A stretch of DNA of 7,184 nt from the NCBI GenBank assembly GCA_007571105.1, contig RKRZ01000005.1, forward strand, positions 1 through 7,184, read 5' to 3'. Below the pieces are notes generated by a model. That model did not search any database. It saw nothing but the letters and a program-made list of their open reading frames with translations, and had not been told where the DNA came from. Made by a program: the position numbers and the translations under genes. The stretch comes from Gammaproteobacteria bacterium (GTDB taxonomy: Bacteria > Pseudomonadota > Gammaproteobacteria > Poriferisulfidales > Poriferisulfidaceae). Of this stretch, positions 1 through 4,958 are shown piece after piece (the first letter of the stretch is position 1; every line of letters begins with the position of its first letter).

Positions 1-123
1 TGTCAAATTTTGGCTCCCCGCCGACCACCATACCTACCCTACTGTAACCCCTGAAAACACACGAAAACGCCGTGGCCGATAAGATCCTATATGTCAAACT
101 TGCGCGGGCTGGCTCCTCCGCTC
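1..123. other. Intergenic stretch with no confident gene
   Basis: This stretch lies 3' of the minus-strand membrane-protein genes. I see no convincing gene in it. A minus-strand ATG at 29-31 opens a frame that leaves the window after about ten codons, too short to judge. It holds one copy of the TTGGCTCCCC motif (10-19) and an imperfect direct repeat (1-20 against 92-119). A small hairpin (CTCTT/AAGAG) sits at the stop of the neighbouring small gene but has no T-run, so no intrinsic terminator is called. Confidence 0.4.
10..19 (+). repeat. Intergenic motif copy, TTGGCTCCCC
   Basis: The first of three identical ten-base motifs in non-coding DNA. The match to the copy at 4360-4371 extends by two Ts (TTTTGGCTCCCC). 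A diverged version, TGGCTCCTCC, lies at 110-119. Confidence 0.3.
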
Positions 124-324
124 TTATGAAGAGTCCCTAGTGAGCATCCACTTCACGTTCAGCACACCAATCGCCACGGCGGCCGCCCACAGCAGCATGC
201 CCAACAGCGGATTGAGCGCCAGCCCCAGGTAGAAGACCACCACCGCCAGCAGAAACACCCCCACGTGGCCCACTATCCGGAGGGCCGTGGCTTGATCAGA
301 CTCCCCGTTCAGCAGACTATGCAA
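124..324 (-). CDS. Small two-helix membrane protein, function unknown
   Basis: This is a predicted small inner-membrane protein of about 66 residues. Two hydrophobic segments are visible, the first around GVFLLAVVVFYLGLAL and the second around LLGMLLWAAAVAIGVL, joined by a short NP-containing turn; the C-terminus is short and charged (KWMLTRDSS). The frame is open from an ATG at 435, but that start would overlap the exporter gene by 94 bases. I therefore prefer the TTG at 322-324, just after the exporter stop; its Shine-Dalgarno sequence is weak, so the start is uncertain. Its position directly 3' of the RND exporter on the same strand suggests co-transcription and perhaps a linked role, which is inference. 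I do not recognise the family. The even hydrophobic pattern is the main argument that it is coding. Confidence 0.45.
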   Translation of the reverse strand: MHSLLNGESDQATALRIVGHVGVFLLAVVVFYLGLALNPLLGMLLWAAAVAIGVLNVKWMLTRDSS

Positions 325-341
325 TACGATCCGAAACTGCT

Positions 342-680
342 CTAGCTCTTCACAACAACCTTTTCGCCGTACACAAATCGGGGCCGGAACCTGTTCAGGA
401 TTGCCGGCAGAACCGTCACTGAGACGAGCAAACACGCTCCCATATTGAGCGACAGCATGGCGCCGAGGTAGAAGTTGGGGCGGAAGCTCGAAGTCAGAAA
501 GACCAGGAAGCCGCCGATGACGACCACGGCATTAAAAAAGATGGCTTTGCCCGAGGTGGCCATGGCCGCGGCCGTGATGTCTACCGGGTTGGTCAGACCG
601 TCCCGGACTTTGACCCGATACTTGTTGAGAAAGTGGATCGTATAATCAATGCCGATGCCAATGACCATGGACGCGGTCAG
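342..680 (-). CDS. RND-superfamily exporter, C-terminal fragment (5' end lost at junction)
   Basis: This is the C-terminal part of a predicted RND/MMPL-type exporter of the inner membrane, the kind of protein that moves lipids or hydrophobic compounds using the proton gradient. The family signature ASMVIGIGIDYTIHFLNKYR is followed by a hydrophilic stretch with TSGKAIFFN and then by hydrophobic segments near AVVVIGGFLVFL and MLSLNMGACLLVSVTVLPAI, matching the final transmembrane block of such proteins. Only about 110 residues are recognisable, whereas full proteins usually have 750 or more. The frame stays open to 794, but the residues encoded beyond about 680 are only the antisense of argH. 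The gene is therefore cut by the junction with argH. Substrate and subfamily cannot be told from this piece. Confidence 0.75.
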   Translation of the reverse strand: MTASMVIGIGIDYTIHFLNKYRVKVRDGLTNPVDITAAAMATSGKAIFFNAVVVIGGFLVFLTSSFRPNFYLGAMLSLNMGACLLVSVTVLPAILNRFRPRFVYGEKVVVKS

Positions 681-1386
681 CGATCGGGATTTTGCGATTG
701 AGACCTGCGCATTGGTTAGCCAGTTGATGGTGCATTTGTCCCGCATGGCGGAAATGATGATTTTGTGGACCAGCCCGGGGTTCGACTTCATCACGCTGCC
801 GGATGACTATTGCACGGGATCCTCACTGATGCCGCAAAAGAAGAACCCGGATGTGTTGGAATTGATCCGCGGCAAGAGCGCGCGCGCCTGCGGCAATCTG
901 CAGACCCTGCTGATGCTGATGAAAGCGCAGCCGCTGGCATACAACCGTGACAATCAGGAAGACAAGGAGCCGCTATTTGACAGCTTGGACACAGCCCATG
1001 CGAGTGTGGCGCTGATGGAAGCGGTAGTGCGTGCAATGAGTTTCGAGACTGCGCGAATGGGCGAAGCAGCGGCGGCAGACTATGCCACCGCGACGGATCT
1101 GGCGGACGGCTTGGTGGCGCGGGGCGTGCCGTTTCGCGATGCCCATCACATTGTTGGTCAGGTTGTGCGCCATGCGATGGAGCAAGGTCAAGCCTTGGCG
1201 GATTTGGACGCCGCATCGCTGCAGCAATTCTCCTCGGACATCGATGCGGAGTTGCTGTCTACTCTGACCGCCTCGCACAGCGTCAATGCTCGCACATTGC
1301 ATGGCGGAACCGCGCCGCAAGCGGTGCGGGAGCGTGTCGAGGAGGCCCGGACTGCGCTTCAGGCCGCGCCGTTAGCCCGAGGTTAG
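667..1386 (+). CDS. argH: Argininosuccinate lyase, C-terminal fragment (5' end lost at junction)
   Basis: ArgH catalyses the last step of arginine synthesis, cleaving argininosuccinate to arginine and fumarate in the cytoplasm. About 239 of the usual roughly 460 residues are present. Recognisable blocks are MDAVSDRDFAIE at the start, the fumarase/aspartase-superfamily signature GSSLMPQKKNPD (residues 51-62 from the ATG at 667) with the catalytic serine loop, then PLAYNRDNQEDKEPLFD and the C-terminal GVPFRDAHHIVG. The N-terminal half, which carries further active-site residues, is missing, so this fragment alone should be inactive. The frame is open a little further upstream (ATG at 649), but those residues (MPMPMT) are antisense to the exporter and not ArgH. 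The stop codon interlocks with that of the convergent esterase gene. Confidence 0.85.
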   Translation: MDAVSDRDFAIETCALVSQLMVHLSRMAEMMILWTSPGFDFITLPDDYCTGSSLMPQKKNPDVLELIRGKSARACGNLQTLLMLMKAQPLAYNRDNQEDKEPLFDSLDTAHASVALMEAVVRAMSFETARMGEAAAADYATATDLADGLVARGVPFRDAHHIVGQVVRHAMEQGQALADLDAASLQQFSSDIDAELLSTLTASHSVNARTLHGGTAPQAVRERVEEARTALQAAPLARG

Positions 1387-2057
1387 TTGCCGGAGACGCC
1401 CACGCCAAACGTGCGGCGCAGAAAGGTACCCAGTTGCTGCAGTTCTTCGGCGGTCACCTGGTGGCCGAAGTCCTCGCTATACCATTGCACCGGATAGCCC
1501 AGTTCCATTAGTTGGTCTCGACTGAAGGCGCCGAATTTGGCAGCGACGACTTCGTCCTGATTGCCGTGCGCCAGAAACAGTGGGATTCGGGGAATCGGTT
1601 TCGCAGCTACTTTGAGCAGCGAATCAGCTTGAGGCAGATAGCCGGATAGGCAGACGGCCCCGGCGAGAGGCGTGGGGCAATTCAGGGCCGCGTACAGCGC
1701 CATGGCGCCGCCCTGGGAGTAGCCGCCTATGACAAAAGACTCGATTCCTGCTTCGCGTTGTTGCAGTATGGTTTCAAAAATGCGCGCGGCAGTCTGCTCG
1801 AGGCCTTCGGGATCGCTAATGATTGTGCCGTCTTCTTGCGGTTGGATGTCAAACCAGGCAGGAACGGACTGGCCTTCGAAAAGAGTGAGCGACAAGGTGG
1901 GCGCCTGCAAGGCAATCACGCGCAGCCCCGGACACTGAAAGTGCTCTCCCAGGCCATCAAAATCATCGGCCGTCGCACCCAGTCCGTGCAGCCAGATCAA
2001 GCTGAAGCGCGCCTCTCCTTCAATGGGTTCCTGGACTCGTTCGGAAGGGGCATTCAT
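1383..2057 (-). CDS. Carboxylesterase / lysophospholipase-like alpha/beta hydrolase
   Basis: This is a cytoplasmic serine hydrolase of the phospholipase/carboxylesterase family (acyl-protein-thioesterase and YpfH-like), which cleaves carboxyl or thioester bonds of small substrates. All 224 residues are present, the usual length. Visible are the oxyanion-loop motif HGLGA (24-28), the nucleophile elbow GYSQGG with Ser114, the acid Asp168 in HGNQDEVV, and the base His199 in FGHQV. No signal peptide is seen. The ATG at 2055-2057 is the only reasonable start, although its Shine-Dalgarno sequence is weak. The gene converges on argH with overlapping stops and is divergent from lptM-lysA across a short gap. 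The physiological substrate cannot be inferred. Confidence 0.85.
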   Translation of the reverse strand: MNAPSERVQEPIEGEARFSLIWLHGLGATADDFDGLGEHFQCPGLRVIALQAPTLSLTLFEGQSVPAWFDIQPQEDGTIISDPEGLEQTAARIFETILQQREAGIESFVIGGYSQGGAMALYAALNCPTPLAGAVCLSGYLPQADSLLKVAAKPIPRIPLFLAHGNQDEVVAAKFGAFSRDQLMELGYPVQWYSEDFGHQVTAEELQQLGTFLRRTFGVGVSGN

Positions 2058-2072
2058 GAGTGGGTAGACCTA

Positions 2073-2082
2073 GGGGAGCCAA
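2073..2082 (-). repeat. Intergenic motif copy, TTGGCTCCCC
   Basis: A copy of TTGGCTCCCC on the minus strand, 15 bases upstream of the esterase ATG. The same ten bases occur at 10-19 and 4362-4371, always between genes. Role unknown. Confidence 0.3.
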
Positions 2083-2088
2083 TGAGTT

Positions 2089-2117
2089 TTGGGAAATGCG
2101 CCAATTTAAGTTACGAT
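2089..2117 (+). promoter_or_regulatory. Candidate sigma-70-type promoter for lptM-lysA
   Basis: A -35-like TTGGGA (2089-2094) and a -10-like TACGAT (2112-2117) are separated by exactly 17 bases, each matching four of six consensus positions. The pair lies in the divergent gap between the esterase gene and lptM, 53 bases before the lptM start. This would drive lptM, lysA and probably the following secreted-protein gene. The prediction rests on sequence resemblance only. Confidence 0.35.
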
Positions 2118-2170
2118 ATGCTTGCCAACGGAGACCGGCACAGTTGGAGCCCGCGGAGAGCAAAGCAGTC

Positions 2171-2284
2171 ATGAGCAGATTTTATGGGTTTTTTGTGGGC
2201 CTGGTGCTGATCGGGGCCCTCACCGCGTGTGGGCAAATGGGGCCGCTGGAACCCCCTCCAGAGTCAGCGGCCGTACACGACTGA
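2171..2284 (+). CDS. lptM: LptM (YifL)-type small outer-membrane lipoprotein
   Basis: This is a 37-residue lipoprotein. A hydrophobic signal segment (FFVGLVLIGA) ends in the lipobox LTAC, so Cys20 would be lipidated after signal peptidase II cleavage. The mature part begins CGQMGPLEPPP, which matches the CGQKGPL-type signature of the YifL/LptM family. In Escherichia coli LptM binds the LPS translocon LptD/LptE and helps LptD reach its correct disulfide state. A Shine-Dalgarno stretch GGAGAG (2155-2160) sits ten bases before the ATG at 2171. The frame is open further upstream to 2060, but only the 2171 start puts a signal peptide at the N-terminus. The gene ends six bases before lysA, the classic arrangement in gammaproteobacteria. 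Its small size makes it easy to miss. Confidence 0.85.
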   Translation: MSRFYGFFVGLVLIGALTACGQMGPLEPPPESAAVHD

Positions 2285-2290
2285 GACAGA

Positions 2291-3544
2291 ATGGAAACAT
2301 TTACTTACCAAGGCGGGCAGTTGCACGCCGAATCAGTCCCATTAGAAGAGATTGCCCGAACTTACGGGACTCCGTGTTATGTCTATTCAAAGCAGGCCAT
2401 CACGTACAACGTGAATGATTTGAAGAATGCGTTTGGGGGGCACCCGTACCGCATCTGCTATGCGGTGAAAGCCAACGGCAACCTGAGCATTCTGCGCCAT
2501 CTGAAGGACTTGGGCTGCGCCTTTGATATTGTGTCTGGCGGTGAACTGGAGCGGGTTCGTGCAGCGGGCGGGGACCTGACGAAGTCGGTATTTTCCGGAG
2601 TTGGCAAGAGCGAGGACGAAATCCGTCTGGCATTGGATGCGAACATCGGCGCATTTCATGTGGAGTCTTTGGGGGAATTGCACCGCATTGACCGAATCAC
2701 TCAGGAAACAGGCCAGACAGCGCCGGTAGCGCTTCGGATTAACCCGGCGATCGAGGTGGATACCCACCCCAACATCATGACTGGAGCCCGGGAGAACAAA
2801 TTTGGCATTCCCATGGAGGAAGTTCTGCAGGCCTATCGCGTTGCCGCCAAGATGTCGGGCATAAGAATCTGCGGCATTTCCTGTCATATCGGCTCGCAAC
2901 TGGTGGATTCCCGGCCGATTATCGAGGCCGTGCGGCAGTTGGCTGAATTATCGGATCGCCTGAGTGACGAAGGCATCAAGCTGGAATATCTGGACGCCGG
3001 CGGAGGCCTGGGCATTTGCTATCAGCGCGAGCACCCTCCGAAAGCCTCGGAATATGTCGACGGGCTGTGGGACGCGCTGGGCCAGCGTTCTTTGACCCTA
3101 TTGGTTGAGCCCGGACGTTTTGTGGTCGGCAATGCCGGTATTTTGTTGACACAGGTGGAACACATCAAAAGAACGGACGCCAATCGTTTTGCCGTGGTCG
3201 ATGCCTCCATGACAGAATTGATGCGCCCGGCTTTGTACGGCGCGTGGCATGGGATTCTGCCCGTGCGCAAGGAGCAGGAAGGTCGGCAGACGTGCCTGTA
3301 CGATGTGGTCGGACCCGTGTGCGAAACCACGGACTGTCTGGGACGAGGCCGCAAATTGGCGATTGCAGACGGAGATCACCTGGCGATATTTTCGACGGGA
3401 GCTTATGCGTCCTCGCTGGGGTGCACCTACAACGCAAGGCCGCTGGCTGCCGAAATCATGGTGGATGGCGACCAACACCGGATCATTCGCCCGCGTGGCG
3501 ATCTTCAACAGATGTTTGCCAGTGAACTGCCGGCACTGGAATAA
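2291..3544 (+). CDS. lysA: Diaminopimelate decarboxylase
   Basis: LysA is the cytoplasmic PLP enzyme that decarboxylates meso-diaminopimelate to L-lysine, the last step of lysine synthesis. The 417-residue protein has the family's usual length and two-domain plan (PLP barrel, then beta domain). Key sites are visible: the PLP-binding lysine Lys60 in YAVKANGN, His199 in CHIGSQ, the glycine-rich phosphate loop DAGGGLG (235-241), EPGR (273-276), the catalytic Cys344-Glu345 in GPVCETTD contributed to the partner subunit's active site, and the C-terminal GAYASSLGCTYNARP with the conserved tyrosines. No key residue is missing, so it should be active. The ATG at 2291 lies six bases after the lptM stop with only a weak Shine-Dalgarno sequence, suggesting translation linked to lptM. 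dapF does not follow. Confidence 0.96.
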   Translation: METFTYQGGQLHAESVPLEEIARTYGTPCYVYSKQAITYNVNDLKNAFGGHPYRICYAVKANGNLSILRHLKDLGCAFDIVSGGELERVRAAGGDLTKSVFSGVGKSEDEIRLALDANIGAFHVESLGELHRIDRITQETGQTAPVALRINPAIEVDTHPNIMTGARENKFGIPMEEVLQAYRVAAKMSGIRICGISCHIGSQLVDSRPIIEAVRQLAELSDRLSDEGIKLEYLDAGGGLGICYQREHPPKASEYVDGLWDALGQRSLTLLVEPGRFVVGNAGILLTQVEHIKRTDANRFAVVDASMTELMRPALYGAWHGILPVRKEQEGRQTCLYDVVGPVCETTDCLGRGRKLAIADGDHLAIFSTGAYASSLGCTYNARPLAAEIMVDGDQHRIIRPRGDLQQMFASELPALE

Positions 3545-3556
3545 GGACTATTCTCC

Positions 3557-4357
3557 ATGACACGTGTGGCTTCGGGGCTTGGACTGAGTCTGGTCCTGAC
3601 CCTGTCCATGTCTGCGGCATCGGCGGAATGCGAACGCGAGGACGTGGAGTTTTACCTGGAGAAAGGCTTTACCCACGAGCAGGTTGCCCAATTGTGTGCA
3701 ACGACGGGGAGCGCCAAGAAAAAAGAAGGGTATCAATCCTATACCGGAGAGTACGTTGAACGGCGCGATGCGGAATATGAGGCGCGCATGCGCGTGGAGC
3801 GGGAAGTCTCCCTGAGAAATTCAATCGAAGGCTCTGGGGTTCGTATGGTGGGAGGTTGGCTTGAGTATGTTCGCAAGCAGTGTGTCAGCGAGGGCGTTGA
3901 GAAGGATCGCATGTTCGGTCTCAAATCCTGTCCGAAAATACGCTTTCGCATTCGTTTGGCGGGATTGAAAATTGATGAGCGCGAGTACAAGAAACGGTTT
4001 CTGTTCGGCCAAAAGATGATTCGGGTGGAGGGGAGGATTGAGCGCAAGCCGATGCCGGATGCGTTCTCTGACATTCCCGACGAGTATTGGAGAGATCAGT
4101 TGCGGCGCAAATTGGAGAAGGGCAACGCCACCAAAATCCCGTTGCGCGACGGGGTGGACTTTCAGTTCGTGTATGGGGCACTGAACGACATCGTCGCGCA
4201 CGAAACCAAACGGGCCCAGGAGATGGCGGAGCGCCGTCGAGGGAGCGATTCTCTGGATGGTGACTCTTTCGGGGAGGCGCTGGAAGAGGCTTTTGAATCC
4301 GAAGAAGGAGAAATTCTGGAAGACGGCAACCTTTTGTTAGAAGAGGGAAGCCTATAA
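3557..4357 (+). CDS. Secreted or periplasmic protein of unknown function
   Basis: I do not recognise this 266-residue protein. It starts with a typical Sec signal peptide: positively charged MTR, hydrophobic core LGLSLVLTLSMSA, and a likely signal-peptidase-I site after ASA, around residue 23. The mature protein has four cysteines (25, 47, 109, 125) that could form two disulfides. The first pair brackets a helical segment, REDVEFYLEKGFTHEQVAQL. A charged, lysine/arginine-rich middle region (about 105-195) follows, and the tail from about 230 is strongly acidic. No transmembrane helix is seen after the signal, so a periplasmic or exported location is inferred. The gene begins 12 bases after lysA with a TAAGGA Shine-Dalgarno sequence overlapping the lysA stop, so co-transcription with lptM-lysA is likely. 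No enzymatic motif is visible. Confidence 0.8.
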   Translation: MTRVASGLGLSLVLTLSMSAASAECEREDVEFYLEKGFTHEQVAQLCATTGSAKKKEGYQSYTGEYVERRDAEYEARMRVEREVSLRNSIEGSGVRMVGGWLEYVRKQCVSEGVEKDRMFGLKSCPKIRFRIRLAGLKIDEREYKKRFLFGQKMIRVEGRIERKPMPDAFSDIPDEYWRDQLRRKLEKGNATKIPLRDGVDFQFVYGALNDIVAHETKRAQEMAERRRGSDSLDGDSFGEALEEAFESEEGEILEDGNLLLEEGSL

Positions 4358-4358
4358 T
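4330..4358 (+). promoter_or_regulatory. Candidate promoter for aprBA (TATAAT overlapping previous stop)
   Basis: A perfect TATAAT (4353-4358) overlaps the stop codon of the preceding gene and lies 105 bases before the aprB ATG. The matching -35 region is poor: CTTTTG at 16 bases spacing. If used, it would give a leader of roughly 100 bases containing the two dyads described separately. A hexamer like this arises by chance about once or twice in a window this size, so confidence is modest. Confidence 0.3.
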
Positions 4359-4361
4359 TTT

Positions 4362-4371
4362 TTGGCTCCCC
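4362..4371 (+). repeat. Intergenic motif copy, TTGGCTCCCC
   Basis: The third copy of the intergenic ten-base motif, just after the unknown secreted-protein gene. Here it is embedded in a small AT-rich inverted repeat, TTTTTGG/CCAAAAA (4359-4365 and 4370-4376). The inverted repeat is not followed by a T-run on the plus strand, so it is not called a terminator. Confidence 0.3.
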
Positions 4372-4413
4372 AAAAACATGAATCTGCATGAAGCAGGGAA
4401 TTAACCGATTTCT

Positions 4414-4433
4414 CCAGAGGCGGGCGCCACTGG
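4414..4433. promoter_or_regulatory. GC-rich 20-base dyad in the aprB leader
   Basis: The sequence CCAG-A-GGCG-GG-CGCC-A-CTGG is symmetrical apart from a central GG and an A/A mismatch in each half. It lies 30 bases before the aprB start. It could be a protein-binding palindrome or, as RNA, a short hairpin with a GGGC loop. No known regulator site is recognised. Confidence 0.35.
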
Positions 4434-4445
4434 CTGAGGGACAAC

Positions 4446-4464
4446 TCAATCGAGGACTGATTGA
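4446..4464 (+). promoter_or_regulatory. Hairpin carrying the aprB Shine-Dalgarno sequence in its loop
   Basis: TCAATC (4446-4451) and GATTGA (4459-4464) can pair around the loop GAGGACT, which holds the Shine-Dalgarno sequence GAGGA (4452-4456). The A of the ATG closes the stem. GAGGA is seven bases from the ATG at 4464 but only four from the TTG at 4461, which decides for the ATG start. The stem is only six pairs, four of them A-T, so it would be weak. Confidence 0.4.
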
Positions 4465-4928
4465 TGCCGACTTTCGTTCGTACCGACAAATGTGACGGCT
4501 GCAAGGGTCAGGACAAGGCCGCCTGCATGTACATGTGTCCGCATGACCTGATGCGTCTGGATGAGGACGGGTCAGAGACGGGACATGCCATGAAGGCATA
4601 CAACCAAGAGCCCGAGCAGTGCTGGGAATGTTATGCCTGCGTCAAGATTTGCCCGCAACAGGCGATCGAATGCCGCCATTATGCCGACGTCGTGCCTTTG
4701 GGCGCATCAGTCCAGCCCTTGCGTAGCACCGACTCCATTGTGTGGACCATCAAGTTCCGCAACAGCACCATGAAACGCTTCAAATTCCCCGTTCGGACCA
4801 CACCGGAAGGCTCCGCAGACCCCTTCGGCGGTGAGCATGAGGCAGTTCTGGCAGACGGCAAAGACCACAGCACGCTGTTCACCAAAGGCACCCACAGTTG
4901 CGACATGTCGCAGTTCGTATCGTTCTGA
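4464..4928 (+). CDS. aprB: Adenylylsulfate (APS) reductase beta subunit, iron-sulfur protein
   Basis: AprB is the electron-transfer subunit of dissimilatory APS reductase in the cytoplasm. It passes electrons between the FAD of AprA and an outside partner through two [4Fe-4S] clusters. From the ATG at 4464 the protein has 154 residues, normal for the family. The ferredoxin-like N-terminal domain shows both cluster motifs: Cys10, 13, 21 and 25 (DKCDGCKG, ACMYMCP), and Cys53, 56, 59 and 63 (QCWECYACVKICP). Trp54 in CWECY corresponds to the tryptophan thought to help electron flow to FAD. The C-terminal third (WTIKFRN onward) is the tail that wraps around AprA in known structures. A TTG at 4461 is a less likely start. 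aprA follows after 30 bases, and the order aprB-aprA is the usual one. Confidence 0.96.
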   Translation: MPTFVRTDKCDGCKGQDKAACMYMCPHDLMRLDEDGSETGHAMKAYNQEPEQCWECYACVKICPQQAIECRHYADVVPLGASVQPLRSTDSIVWTIKFRNSTMKRFKFPVRTTPEGSADPFGGEHEAVLADGKDHSTLFTKGTHSCDMSQFVSF

Positions 4929-4958
4929 TCTCAGGGCATTGCAGGAGCGAGCAAGATC

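Noticed and set aside
119..133. Hairpin CTCTT/AAGAG at the end of the small membrane-protein gene as a terminator
   Set aside because: It has only five pairs, and in the reading direction it is followed by GC-rich sequence without a T-run.
649..666. Start of argH at the ATG at 649
   Set aside because: MPMPMT is the antisense of the exporter motif GIGID; it is not ArgH sequence and has no Shine-Dalgarno sequence, so it is a by-product of the junction.
681..794. N-terminal extension of the exporter frame to 794
   Set aside because: These residues are only the antisense reading of conserved argH codons and do not resemble RND proteins.
2060..2170. Longer lptM frame starting at 2060
   Set aside because: It would bury the lipoprotein signal peptide inside the protein; the ATG at 2171 has a good Shine-Dalgarno sequence and gives a standard lipobox.
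2387..2899. Minus-strand open frame (170 codons) inside lysA
   Set aside because: It is antisense to well-conserved LysA blocks, and no domain or plausible start signal is seen.
4359..4376. Inverted repeat TTTTTGG/CCAAAAA as a terminator of the lysA operon
   Set aside because: The stem is mostly A-T and no T-run follows on the plus strand.
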